DNA of 64,000 nucleotides from Ahaetulla prasina (taxonomy: Eukaryota > Chordata > Lepidosauria > Squamata > Colubridae), in NCBI RefSeq assembly GCF_028640845.1, contig NC_080540.1:138297920-138361919 (forward strand). The letters are read 5' to 3'. The notes beneath the pieces were generated by a model. That model had not been told where the DNA came from. It was given only the letters and a program-made list of their open reading frames with translations, and did not search any database. Shown here piece after piece: positions 23,160 to 32,883 of the stretch. Made by a program: the position numbers and the translations under genes. Positions within the stretch are counted from its first letter, which is position 1, and each line of letters opens with the position of its first letter.

Positions 23160-23530
23160 AAAATTGAGCAAGTAATAGAAAATGTGGAAGCTAAAGTGCT
23201 CTGGGACTTTAGAATTCCGCACTTGCCATGTAACACCCAAGACATAACAATTTTCAATAAAAAAGACAAAGAAGTCTGGCTAGTGGATATGACAGTATCT
23301 GGAGACAGCAGAAAAGAAGAGAAAGAACTGGAGAAGATAACAAAACACAAAGACGTGCAAATAGAAATAGAATGACTGGCAAAAGAAAGCAAAGATAGTA
23401 CTAATAGTAATAGGCACTTTAGGTGCAATCCCAAAATAACTGGAGCAACCCCTGAACACCATCAGCATTGACAAAATCATCATCATCAGTCAATTGCAAA
23501 GGGCAGCTTTACTCAGAACAACTTACATCC
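23160..23530 (+). pseudogene. R4/Dong-like LINE relic, C-terminal endonuclease domain
   Basis: A frame at 23184-23375 reads 'ALVLWDFRI'-like N-terminal sequence followed by 'ITIFNKKDKEVWLVDMTV' and 'GDSRKEEKELEKI'. This has the layout of the PD-(X)12-14-D restriction-like endonuclease at the C-terminus of R2/R4-type non-LTR elements, where the region is normally '...RRPDIVxxDKxxKxxxxIDVAVPGD'. Here the first Pro-Asp is changed to Gln-Asp and a stop follows the Glu-rich segment, so the domain is dead. Further downstream, relics of 'LQKAALLRTxxILR' appear in another frame. No reverse transcriptase precedes it. Assignment to R4 is from family knowledge; a similar relative is possible. Confidence 0.55.
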
Positions 23531-23606
23531 TTTAGGAGCTGAAGAAACTTCTTGTATGAAAAACAAAATGTCTTCCAAGAAAAAAACAGAAAATCTAGTT
23601 GCCTCT

Positions 23607-25187
23607 CCACTGATTCATCCAAATTTTATTGATATGGAGCATATTACTACGGTAGATATAAAGATATTTTGAATGAAAAGGGGGAATTTGAAACTAAACA
23701 GGAATTGAGTGGTCAAAGGATTCGGATAATATGGTGGTCACATGTGCAGATACAATTCAGATATGAGAAAGATGCTAACATGTATGATTTCTATAAAAAA
23801 TTAACAGAATTTATATTAACAGGACAGATGAAAAACTAATAAAGAAAATATATAGTTATTTGTTAAGTATTAAGATGGAAGATGAACAAGTAAAAGAGAC
23901 AATGATAGCATGGGCTAAAAATTTTGGCTATCCGATTGAGTTAGATAAATGGCAGAAACTATGGGATATAAATTATAAACTAACAATGTCTGCTGCATAC
24001 AAAGAAAATCTTTATAAAATGTTTTATAGATGGCATTTTCCACCTTCAAGGTTAGCAAAGATGTTTTAAGGATAAATCCGCAAAATGTTAGATACCTGGT
24101 TCATACTATCAAATGTGGTGGACATGTCCAAAAGCAAAAAAATATTAGACAAAAATACATGCATGGTTGGAAAAAATGACAAATCAAAACAACATTGATT
24201 TGAAACCAGAAATATTTTTGTTGGGCACTGGATAAGTATAACAAAAGGAATGCATATTTTGATTTTAGCTGTACTGACTGCAGCTAGAATTCTATTTGCA
24301 CAACAATGGAAAAGTGAAGAGATCCCAACAGATGAAAGTGTGATTTAAAAAATTCTAGAATGTGCAGAAATGGATAGGCTAACACTTACAATTAAGGAAA
24401 AGAAAGAAACTAAATACCATATTTTTTGGAGTATAAGATGCCCCTTTTCCCCACCTAAAATGGGGTGAAAATTTGGGTGTGGCTTATACACCGAATGTAA
24501 CCCCTCCCACCCACTGGCCCCCACCCTTTGGCCTCTGCCTCCCAGCAATTTATCTCCTTGCAGCAAGCAGCAAGAAGAAACTGCCCATTTCAGCTTCAGC
24601 ACAGCCTAATTAGCACAAGTTGATTGTCCCTGACTCTCAGCTGTTTCAGGCTGTAAGGATTGCCCTTGCCTATTGCTCCACGGGCCTCTGCTGCTTGCTG
24701 CAAGGAGGTAAATTGCTGGGAGCAGATTTTTTTTTCTTGTGCTAATCAAGCTATGCCGAAAACAAAAATGAAAGTAAAGCGGGTTATTTGCTGTTTGCTG
24801 CAACAAGGCATAAATGCTGGGAGGCAGAGGCAGATTTCTTTTCTTGTTTTCCTCACCAAAAAAGGTAGGTGCGTTTTATAATCTGAAAAATATGGTACTT
24901 TTTGACCTGGGATCTATTTTATCAATGGTTAGTCGATAAAAACAGGAACTAAAAACAGGGAAATATATTGAAAGGATCAATGATATAAGGGAGATATGTT
25001 AAAATGGTTAAGTAAAAATCGTTGTTGTTATTATTATTATTATCAATACTAATATAATGAATACTGTTGTAAACATTTTGATTATCATTTCCTAAGACTA
25101 TTTGTACCCAGACAACTCACTGTTTAATTGAAAATGGAATTTTTATATGTTATAAAATAAAAAACTTGAATCAAAAAAAGAGAGAAA
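23607..25187 (+). mobile_element. L1 LINE, 5'-truncated, interrupted by a MITE
   Basis: The segment encodes the C-terminal part of L1 ORF2 in several frames. At 23860-24069 there is a 69-residue frame ending in 'KMFYRWHFPPSRLAKMF'. A Cys-containing 'YQMWWTCPKAKK' segment follows at about 24107-24145, and 'ECAEMDRLTLTIK'-like sequence at 24355-24400. Stops and frameshifts break the ORF. The 3' untranslated tail ends in an A-rich stretch near 25180. It is flanked by 18-bp target duplications at 23589-23606 and 25188-25205 with two mismatches. A MITE occupies 24415-24897, after which ORF2 sequence resumes ('LTWDLFYQWLVDK'). Confidence 0.8.
24415..24897. mobile_element. Inverted-repeat MITE nested in L1 ('TACCATATTTTT' ends)
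   Basis: The left end is 'taccatattttttggagtat' and the right end 'ctgaaaaatatggta', which are inverted. The interior has the 'ggtgaaaatttgggtgtgg' and 'gcttatacaccgaatg' words of a squamate MITE and no coding capacity. It cuts the L1 ORF2 reading frame. Confidence 0.75.
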
Positions 25188-25424
25188 GAAAGTCCAGTTG
25201 CCTCTTGAAAAAGCACCTTTGGGACAACCATGACCTGGATGACTGAGAATCTCCATAGAGAAATAGCTTACATCGTGCAATGATACCTCTAACACCATCA
25301 AACAACCAGAAAACTGTGAAAGGAGGCAGAATGTTTTAATTGATTCATAAAAAAGTAAAATAGTGGCACAAGACTATCTCCTGGATTTTTCCCACCCACC
25401 CTACAAACTGCATTTTCTTCAGAA

Positions 25425-25721
25425 TGGGACAATTCACCACGGCCAAACTCGCTGTGACTATCTTGTCGTGGCTGTCTTGCTGTGGGACAACTCACCCAGA
25501 CAATTCCACATGGAATAATTCAACACGATAAATATTATCCGCCACTGTTTGTTTGACATTATTTGCATTTTTGTCAATGGGATATAATGTCAAAGAAACA
25601 GTGGTGGATAACATTTATCGTGTTGAGTTATCCCGTGTGGAATTGCCAGTGACGAATTGTCCCGCGGCTAGATGGCCGTGGTGAGATGGCAGCAACGAGT
25701 TGGCCGTGGCGAATTGTCCCA
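25425..25721. mobile_element. Foldback (long inverted repeat) element
   Basis: The left arm starts 'tgggacaattcaccacggcc' and the right arm ends with its inverted complement ('ggccgtggcgaattgtccca'). The arms continue inward as 'cacatggaataattcaacac/gataaatattatcc' against 'ggataacatttatc/gtgttgagttatcccgtgtgg', with a centre near 25565-25575. The whole 297 bp can fold as one imperfect hairpin. There is no coding sequence. Confidence 0.8.
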
Positions 25722-26159
25722 CAATTTTTGTTCCTATTTGTCCCTGTCAGTCCCTGCTGGCATATCTCATGCGGTTGTGCAACATACGAAATCTAAGTTG
25801 ATACTAGAGACTGGCTTTTATATAGCTATATCTCTATTTAGATGGCTCTTCGCATTTATTTTTCAAAAAATGTAATGGGGAAATCCCCAATCTGTTCTCC
25901 CATTTCCTGTAGTCTCTTTTCTACATACAGGGACCATTTTTTTCCATTGAAAAAGAGGCTTTGGGATTTTTTTGCTTAATCTTCTGAGAGTATGTGGATT
26001 TCATTGGGTGGCGTTTCTGGGTGGACTTTTTCCCAGTGTGAGATTGCAGAGGCTACTGATGCTTTTGTACTGTCCTTCTGCAACCTCTCCAGATTTCTAT
26101 GCTTCATGATTCAAAAACACCCCACAGGAGGAGTTTCTGCTACTCTTCCTTGGGGGGGT
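25722..26159. other. Unassigned sequence
   Basis: Nothing recognisable. Confidence 0.3.
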
Positions 26160-26960
26160 GTCTGGAGGTTCTCAGTCATCCAGGTCATAGTTGTCTTTTT
26201 TTTTAAATTTTATTTTATTGAAAAGACAGTGCCATATCAGGATAACAATGCAAATAAAGTACAACCAGAGAGAGATCAATGATAAATAACATACATGCTA
26301 ATAACTATAATTGTACTATGTTAACAGTAATTGCAACAATACAACAAAAAGCATCAGAAGAAAATAAAAGAAAACTTCAACTAAGTTTCTACTTACATTA
26401 GCTTATTTACAAATTTCTCCATATTATATCCATAGTTTTATACATCTTCGTTGTACTGACATTCATAAACTTCCCTCTCATTTCTGCCTCTTGTCTCTAG
26501 CCATTCATAACATGTATTCCATGTCCTGTAATATTTTGAGTCTTCTTTATCTTTAATTTTTAAAGTTAATCTGTCCATTTCTGCACAATCCCAAATTTTC
26601 CTAATTATGTCATCATCTGGTGGGGTGTTCACATTTTTCCAATATTTAGCATATGTAATTCTAGCTGCCATCAATATATGTAACACTAAGTAGTTGGTTG
26701 CTTTGTCATAACTTTCCGACAATATACCTAAGAGGCACCTTTCTGGTTTGAACTCAGTATGTTGCTCAGTTATCATTTCTAGCCATTTATGAATTTTCTC
26801 CCAGAAACTCCTTCCTTTCTTACACAGGTCATAGTTGTCTCAAAGGTCCTTTTTTCTTTAAAAGGCAACTGGACCGTTTTTTTCCTTGAGTAAGATGAAG
26901 AAAACATTTTACTTCTCATCCAAGAAGAAGCTTCATCAGTTCTGCTGGCGGGGGAGATGG
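26160..26960 (-). mobile_element. Penelope-like element 3' end, antisense, split by an L1
   Basis: Read on the minus strand the right part (26841-26960) contains 'aactgatgaagcttcttctt', 'ggatgagaag' and 'ccagttgcctttt'. The left part (26160-26196) contains 'atgacctggatgactgagaa'. This is the same 3' tail as at 23531 and 35510. The L1 at 26197-26824 separates the parts. Confidence 0.65.
26197..26824 (-). mobile_element. L1 LINE, 5'-truncated, antisense, with perfect target duplication
   Basis: A minus-strand frame at 26438-26776 encodes 112 residues of the extreme C-terminus of L1 ORF2. It includes 'LVLHILMAARITYAKYWKN', 'DDDIIRKIWDCAEMDRLTLK' and 'YYRTWNTCYEWLE'. The 3' untranslated region ends in a poly-A run (T run at 26195-26204 on the plus strand). 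The insertion is bounded by a perfect 16-bp direct repeat, 'caggtcatagttgtct', at 26181-26196 and 26825-26840. This is the classic target-primed reverse transcription signature. The frame is open, so the copy is relatively young, but only about 0.6 kb was inserted. Confidence 0.9.
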
Positions 26961-29252
26961 AAGGCTAGGTAGTGACAGTTTCCGGGATGGAAACTGACGA
27001 AATGATGGTACAAGGATCAACCACAACTGCAGAACTTAGTATCACTCCGCATTTTCTTCTTCTTCTTTGAATCATGTTTTTGCAAGCCATTTCTTTCCTG
27101 TCACACTGAGAATGGTTAGGAAACATAGAGCCGAAATTTCCAGCGTGGCACTAATATTGTCACATCTCCTGTCTATTCTGTCAAATGGGGAGTAATTACA
27201 GCATTAAGCGCTTTTTCAGGTTTCCGCGGAGATGGGGAAATAGTTTTAAGCTCTGATAATTTCAAAGACAGCTCCCTTGACACAGAAAGGACATCCAGCA
27301 AGTTCAAAGCTCAACTTGATTCAAATTCCCACCTGCCCTGAGGGTTTATCCTGGCCCCATCAAAGAGGCGGAAGGGAATGGCTTAGGAGCCTTATGTACA
27401 AGTGCTTATTTGCCTCATGACGAGAGCTAGAGTGGGGGGGTGCTATTCCAAATACTGTTTGTTGCGGTTTCATTTTTTTATAGGTAGCAATGTTACCAAC
27501 ACATGGCAAACAATTACTTTCTTTTAAAAGGCAAAACAAAGCAAAATGATTTATGTCATTGGCATGCATAACTACTTCCTTAATTGTCAGACAAGGTACT
27601 GGGCAGAAAAAGAGTTGCTCCTGAGGAATAATTTATGAAGTCTGAAAACGTTGGGTTGATGTTGGATGTTGGGGGGGGGGTGGAGAAGCGGGGGGGTGGG
27701 GTGGGGAGATTAAGCATTTTGGTCTTTATCTGCCAAGACTGGCCCTGCTATTAGATGGGCTAATTCAACCACTGAGCTTTGATGGTTATGAAAGCCCCAT
27801 GTTTTGTTCATTTTTAATTCATTTGGGGTGGGGAGAATAGATAGAAGACAGTTCTTGTCTTCTGCTCCTAATAACTCAAATTTCTTTGGATTCTCAAGTA
27901 CCTTAATTAGCAGGGTGGGGAAGTTATTAGTTACTCCTACTTTAATTTTGGGAGCTGTCTCTCCAGATTAGGTGCTTGCCCCAAAATATGGAGTACCAAA
28001 AATCAAATAACATTAATTAGCCTTATGAAACTGTCCTTTATTCCTCCAGACTCAGGGAAGGTTTAAAGGTTTTTTATTTTTTTGTTACTTTACTTTTGCG
28101 ACTTAATTTTTTCCTTCAGGAAAATAAGAACAAACCTATGGTAATCCACCAACATTAGAACTAAATAACAAGTGGTAGCAAATGACCATTGCACCTTAGC
28201 CAAAATTCTGTGGGTTTTTTTGTTGTTGTTGGCTACTTTCCTTCAAGGGGTCAGCCCCTCCAGTTTAATGTGTTGGGCTTCACTTTTTATAGACAATTTT
28301 ATCTATTTTATTTTATAGAAAATAATCTTGATTCTTGATTTGCAGGTTCCTCCTAGGTTTTTGAGGCAGATGGAGGTGGGCTGCTTTGTCAAAAGTCCTT
28401 GTAGGTTTTCCATTCTCTGCCCTCCCCGCCGGATTGTTTGAGCACTGTGATAGGAGAGCACTGTCTGAAGATTTGGAAGTTCAGTTCTGCACACATGTGT
28501 GTTTTAAAGACCCCTTTTTTCCCAAACAGCAATCAACATGGTTAAAAATTAAACAAGCCGCTCAACCTTGCCGAGGCTGGTCTTGGAAGGCAAGCAGAGA
28601 TAACAGGGCCAGGTAGTTACCATTTGGGCAGCTCCGCTCCTTTCGCAAAGACAGGCCTCTTTGTTTGGATGTTAAACATTACAGAACTTGGCCCCTCTGT
28701 GGGAGAATCTTTGCAGAGATACAAGGCCCCTGGGTGCCCTTCATGTTGACATTTCTAAGCCCTGAGGGCAAGGGAGGGGGTGTCCATCCTGGCAAGGAAA
28801 ACTAAGGGAGGATTCTCATCCTTCCCCTCCCCACAAACCCAAGGTTCCCCTCCTTCCAAAGATAAATGATGAACGGTTGGTTTTTCTTTTTTTTGGGAAA
28901 ACTTAAGCTATGCCTCTTAAACATTATATAACAGTACACAGTATGAGATTGCTTCCTTTGTTTAATTGTTCCTAAGCGCCGCAGCCTGTTATTTATTTAT
29001 TAAACACATTTATATGGCTGCTGTATGGTGACTCCCCATTAAAATTCCACAATATAAAACCCCTAATCCCCTAGACGTTAGCATGTGGGTTAGGGAGGTT
29101 GTTTTTTTGTCTCCCCAAACTTTTCAAAGATAAGATGGAGTTGGAGGAGGGAGAGTGGAGGGAGGTTGACTTTCTTTTTAACTTTTTAATCTCCACCATT
29201 GGCAAGATCATTCTGATCATAATTGGGCACAGTAATAGATGTAAAAATCAGT
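26961..29252. other. Unassigned, largely repeat-free sequence
   Basis: No transposon or exon is recognised. G-rich simple tracts occur at about 27670-27710. Sections around 27170-27340 and 27480-27660 are balanced in composition and repeat-free, and could be conserved non-coding DNA. That is inference only. Confidence 0.3.
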
Positions 29253-29418
29253 GATGAAGATCTCGAGATCTTCAAAGGAGATGGGCGCTCTGAAAAGCTG
29301 CTACATAATATTGTTAAGAAGGTTGCAAAATCGGGGATGAAGATCATGAGATATTCAGAGGAGACAAGTTGCCCTGAAAACCTCCTTCATAATATTGCTA
29401 AGAAGGTTGCAAAGTCTT
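29253..29418 (+). repeat. Two-unit tandem duplication, period 83 bp
   Basis: Unit 1 (29253-29335) and unit 2 (29336-29418) both start 'gatgaagatc' and share 'cataatattg(t/c)taagaa' and 'ggttgcaaa(a/g)tc'. By eye they are roughly 80% identical. A 71-residue frame at 29223-29438 covers both units and repeats 'LLHNI(V/A)KKVAKS'. The period is not a multiple of three, but a compensating frame keeps the peptide repeat in register. Confidence 0.7.
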
Positions 29419-29525
29419 TTTTGCATTCTGTGTCTTGACTGGCTGAGAAAAATAGCGCCAGCTCATCTGAGCTTCTATGAAGAAACAAAACTCACCGGAT
29501 TGCTTATTCTCTGTACAGCATCATA

Positions 29526-30280
29526 TTTTTTATTTATTTATTTATTTATAATTTAATTTCTATACCGCCCTTCTCCCGAAGGACTCAGGACGGTTTACAG
29601 CCATATTTAAAACACAAAATACAAACAGCAAGTTTAAAATATAATTAAAAACAACTATTTAAATAGGCTGAATCAAAACTAAAAGGTCATAAGCCTGACA
29701 TAAAACCCATTTAAAATTACAATTTAAAATTATGCTTAGGCCAGTCCCGCACAATGAAATAATAAAGTCTTAAGTTCACGTTTGAAGGTCCGGAGGTCGG
29801 GGAGTTGGCGTAACCCCGGAGGCAGCTCATTCCAAAGGGCCGGTGCCGCCACAGAGAAGGCTCTCCCCCTGGGGGCCGCCAACCGACATTGTTTGGTCAA
29901 CGGCACCCTGAGAAGGCCCACCCTGTGGGAGCGCACAGGTCGTTGGGAGGCTATCGGTGGCAGAAGGCGGTCTCGTAAATAGCCCGGTCCTAAGCCATGG
30001 AGCGCTTTAAAGGTGATAACCAGCACCTTGAATTGCACCCGGAAGGCTACCGGCAGCCAGTGCAGGTCGCGCAGGATAGGTGTTATGTGGGAGCAACAAG
30101 TTGCTCCCTCTATCACCTGCGCAGCCGCATTCTGGACTAGCTGGAGCCTCCTGGTGCTCTTCAAGGGGAGCCCCATGTAGAGAGCATTGCAATAGCCCAG
30201 GCGGGAAGTAACGAGGGCATGAGTGACCGTGTGTAAGGAGTCCCAGTCTAGGAAGGGGCGCAACTGGCGAATATATATGT
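29526..30280 (-). mobile_element. CR1/L3-type LINE, 5'-truncated, antisense
   Basis: The minus-strand frame at 29736-30332 encodes about 175 residues of the reverse-transcriptase C-terminal region. It includes 'TVTHALVTSRLGYCNALYMG', 'QLVQNAAAQVI', 'LHWLPVAFRVQFKVLV' and 'GRAFSVAAPALWNELPPGLR', and ends 'LKTLLFHCAGLA'. This matches the larger copy at 58.9-62.3 kb segment by segment. The 3' end has the conserved 'cgggagaagggcggtata' word and an ATAAATAAATA tail. The frame is open over its whole surviving length, so the copy is fairly recent. The first ~20 residues of the open frame lie beyond the homology. Confidence 0.9.
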
Positions 30281-31280
30281 GGGTAAATTGTTTTCTTGCA
30301 GAAAATAGAACCGAGAGATCCCAATCATTCAAGAATGCTACCTCTCGATTCTGCCATCCCTGCCAAAGGCATGATTTCCATATGCTTCATTGGATACAGA
30401 CTCTATCAGGAGGGCATCTTGCCTAACATCTCGTGTATTGTATGGCATCAAATGTAATCTATCCAGTTTATTATGTTGAATGCATTGGACATAACGTACC
30501 AGACATAAAGCTGAACATGATCGGTTTGTGATAGAATGGGTACAACTGTACATTGCGGAGTATAATGCACTTCTTGTCTTTGGTTATGCGGATTAAACCT
30601 GTCATGTTTAGAACCTGATTTAATATATCTATAAGCAGTAGGCACAGCCTCTGTGCGAAACAGCAGATGTCATGAAATAGGAACCGCTACAGATTTCCTC
30701 TCTATATTTGGCTGTTTATGTCAGCATTCCAACAATGGGAGGTTTGGGGATTGTTCCTCAGCAATGAAAAGGGGTGGGGTGGGGGTTACATTTTGTAAAA
30801 AATTAAAAAAACAAAACAATTAGCCCAGTTTACCAACAGGAAAGTAGGCCTGACACATACAGCTGGCCCTGGAATGAGAGGAATGTCGGCAGAAGGAGAG
30901 GATTGTCTTTCCTGGCTCGGGTGAGTCACCAGGCCTAACGTAGCTTCATGTTCACACAATATGCATTTTGCTAGCCAAGACAATCTGTGGGTGCAAACAA
31001 GTACATGGTGCACTTGACAGAGCAGGGGAAAGAGTGAAGCCTCTTCAACAGCTGAGCTTAACTCCTTGGTGCCTCCATGACATGCACCGTTCAGAATCTT
31101 CGTGCAATTATTTGCAGAGGATGAACAAGCCTTTGTGACTCCTGCTTGTTGGATTTCAGTGCAATGGAATATCAAGAAGAGCAAAATGATCGCCATTTCC
31201 GAATTAGAGCGAAGATAACCAAGAAGCAGATTTTTTGTGTGTAAAAAAGATTGTGAGTTTATCTCATTTCTGCTGCTCAA
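30281..31280. other. Unassigned sequence
   Basis: No family is assigned. A 164-residue minus-strand frame at 30786-31280 has no recognisable domain or splice context and is not called. Confidence 0.3.
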
Positions 31281-31470
31281 AAGTCAGCCTCTGCGTTCAG
31301 TCCCACCTTAATTATTAAGCTATCTGAGTGACCTTGGGCCTGTCACTCTTTCTTAACCCTAGAAAAGAGGCAATGATAAACCACTTCCAAAAACCTGCCT
31401 AGAAAACTGCAGGGACTGGTTTAGGCAGTCACCAGCAGTTAAAAACCAGACTCAAAAGGCACAAAAAGAA
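31281..31470 (+). mobile_element. SINE 3' portion
   Basis: It starts with a box-B-like 'gcgttcagtcccacc'. It continues with 'gtgaccttgggcctgtcact', 'aaaccacttccaaaaacct' and 'aggcagtcaccagcagtt', and ends 'actcaaaaggcacaaaaa'. This is the order of a tRNA-derived squamate SINE tail. The 5' tRNA head is missing or decayed. Confidence 0.55.
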
Positions 31471-31518
31471 AGTATTTGATGGAGAGGATGTAGACACCTG
31501 TACAATTCCAATACCACA

Positions 31519-31587
31519 AAAGATATCTAACTTTTATTTCTTAATAAAATATGACAACTGAGAAACGTTCTTCTGAAACTAGTTGGA
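31519..31587. repeat. 69-bp direct repeat, left copy
   Basis: It begins 'aaagatatctaac' and ends 'ctagttgga'. It matches 32131-32199 with a single mismatch (cgttc/cattc). The pair brackets a ~540-bp composite of L1 tail and Penelope-like sequence. Confidence 0.9.
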
Positions 31588-31735
31588 AAAAATGAACATA
31601 TTTATTATGCTCAATATTACTATTGTAAGAGAATTATTATCAATGTAATGAATACTTTTGTAAATTTTGATGGCTATTGCACAGAGATATTTGTACCCAG
31701 ATTATTGAGTGGAAGATGGAATGTTTATATTAATT
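31588..31735 (+). mobile_element. L1 3' untranslated fragment
   Basis: The segment 'tattatcaatgtaatgaata' with 'tatttgtacccag' and 'gatggaatgtttatat' parallels the 3' tail of the L1 at 25030-25150 ('tatcaatactaatataatga', 'tatttgtacccag', 'aatggaatttttatat'). It runs into the TA microsatellite. Confidence 0.55.
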
Positions 31736-31754
31736 ATATATATATATATATAAA

Positions 31755-31790
<36 letters not shown>

Positions 31791-31806
31791 TGTATGTTTG
31801 TTTGTT
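31734..31806. repeat. Compound microsatellite (TA)n(TATG)n
   Basis: TA units followed by about ten TATG units and two TTTG units. Confidence 0.95.
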
Positions 31807-32125
31807 TTCTGAGGTTTTCAAATCCCCCTGCAACTCAGACTAATCTGAGCACAACCAAGCCCCCACCCAAACAGGACACACACCCAGCCAATCAGAGCAC
31901 AAAACAATCCCCATCCAATCAGAGCACAACCAAGCTCCCACCCAATCAGTTCAAACCCCCACTAGCAGTTAAAAGGAAGAAACAGCTGCGATCACACATT
32001 GCTCCTAGAAGCACGAAGCTGAAGCCTGAAGATGACAAATGAGACTTCGTTGAAACGTCGCAAGACACTTCCAATTTTACGTGGGAGAAAACCTGAATAA
32101 CCAAAGACCTATATATAAAGATATA
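31807..32125 (+). mobile_element. Penelope-like retroelement 3' end with hammerhead-like core
   Basis: The segment has several 'ccaatcagagcacaa' repeats (31889-31930), followed by 'gcctgaagatgacaaatgag', 'cttcgttgaaacgtcgcaag' and 'gggagaaaacctgaataacc'. This is the 3' tail layout of a Penelope-like family in squamates. These retroelements encode a reverse transcriptase with a GIY-YIG endonuclease and are known to carry hammerhead ribozymes. No coding sequence remains here. Confidence 0.65.
32026..32059 (+). ncRNA. Hammerhead ribozyme core (relic)
   Basis: The conserved box CUGAAGA (CUGANGA) lies at 32026-32032, and GAAAC followed by GUC at 32052-32059. Between them is an imperfect stem II: 'gacaaa' against 'ttcgtt' around the loop 'tgagac', with one A-C mismatch and one G-U pair. 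Both invariant boxes are intact. Stems I and III could not be confirmed by eye, so present activity is doubtful. The placement inside a Penelope-like 3' tail agrees with known hammerheads of that class. Confidence 0.5.
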
Positions 32126-32130
32126 TATAT

Positions 32131-32199
32131 AAAGATATCTAACTTTTATTTCTTAATAAAATATGACAACTGAGAAACATTCTTCTGAAACTAGTTGGA
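32131..32199. repeat. 69-bp direct repeat, right copy
   Basis: Partner of 31519-31587, with one mismatch. It follows the AT-rich end of the Penelope-like fragment directly. Confidence 0.9.
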
Positions 32200-32342
32200 G
32201 AATCATCTAAGACAAAAGCATACTTAACTACTGCAGGAAGTGGCAATGGTCTCTGGTACAAGTGGTACATATGCATGCATGTATTTATCAAATATTATCT
32301 GCCACAATCAACCGGATTCTTGGTAGTTGACAGCAATTAAGA

Positions 32343-32622
32343 GCAGGCCAGATCCTGAAGATGAAACTCAAATACTCTGACCACCTAATGAGAAGGAAGG
32401 ACTCACTGGAGAAGAGCCTAATGCTGGGAAAGATTGAGGGCAAAAGAAGGGGACGACAGAGAATGAGGTGGCTGGGTGGAGTCACTGAAGCAGTCAGTGT
32501 GAGCTTAAATAGACTCCAGAGGATTGTAGAGGACAGGAAGGCCTGGAGGAACGTTGTCCAGGGGTCACAATGGGTCCGACACGACTTTGCAACTAACAAC
32601 AACAACAACAAAACTAAAGAGG
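32343..32622 (+). mobile_element. Bov-B (RTE clade) LINE, 3' end
   Basis: An open frame at 32361-32620 encodes the very C-terminus of the Bov-B reverse transcriptase: 'MKLKYSDHLMRRKDSLEKSL', then 'MLGKIEGKRRGRQRMRWLGG', then 'QRIVEDRKAWRNVVQGSQ' and 'VRHDFATNNN'. The DNA words 'gatgctgggaaagattgagg' and 'ggtccgacacgac' are hallmarks shared with ruminant Bov-B. It ends in a short (AAC)n tail, typical of RTE elements, which lack poly-A. It is 5'-truncated. Confidence 0.92.
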
Positions 32623-32883
32623 TCACAAAATCCATAGCTGGCCACATAAAACCTGAAACTTTAACCATAACTATAATCAAACAATCCAGAGTCTCCTATC
32701 ATTCACTATAGCAATAACTCAGTTATTCATTTATTACTTATTTGAGGAACATGTATGGTGAAACATGATTCTAGGCAACTCACAACAATCAATAATCATT
32801 CAGTTAAAAACAGAAGTACCCTTCTTTTGGGTGCCAGACCAAGCAACCACCCATCTTAGTCTAATGTTTGAGGTCAGATCAGT

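Larger units (their letters stand above)
23531..25262 (+). mobile_element. Penelope-like element 3' end, split by an L1
   Basis: The left part (23531-23606) carries 'ggagctgaagaaacttcttg' and 'gtcttccaag'. The right part (25188-25262) carries 'gtccagttgcctcttgaaaa' and 'tggatgactgagaatctcc'. Together they give the conserved 3' tail of Penelope-like retroelements, also seen at 35510-35646. The intervening 1.6 kb is an L1. A decayed hammerhead core lies at 23539-23573. Confidence 0.65.

Noticed and set aside
28530..28640. Sequence resembling a 5S- or tRNA-type SINE head
   Set aside because: Only vague similarity ('ggctggtcttggaaggcaag'); box A and box B promoters could not both be found.
30786..31280. 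A 164-residue minus-strand frame
   Set aside because: No domain, no splice context, and its composition matches non-coding flanks.
31889..31962. Repeated 'ccaatcagagcacaa' words as a possible array of CCAAT promoter elements
   Set aside because: They lie inside a Penelope-like tail and are best explained as part of that repeat family. No promoter context follows.
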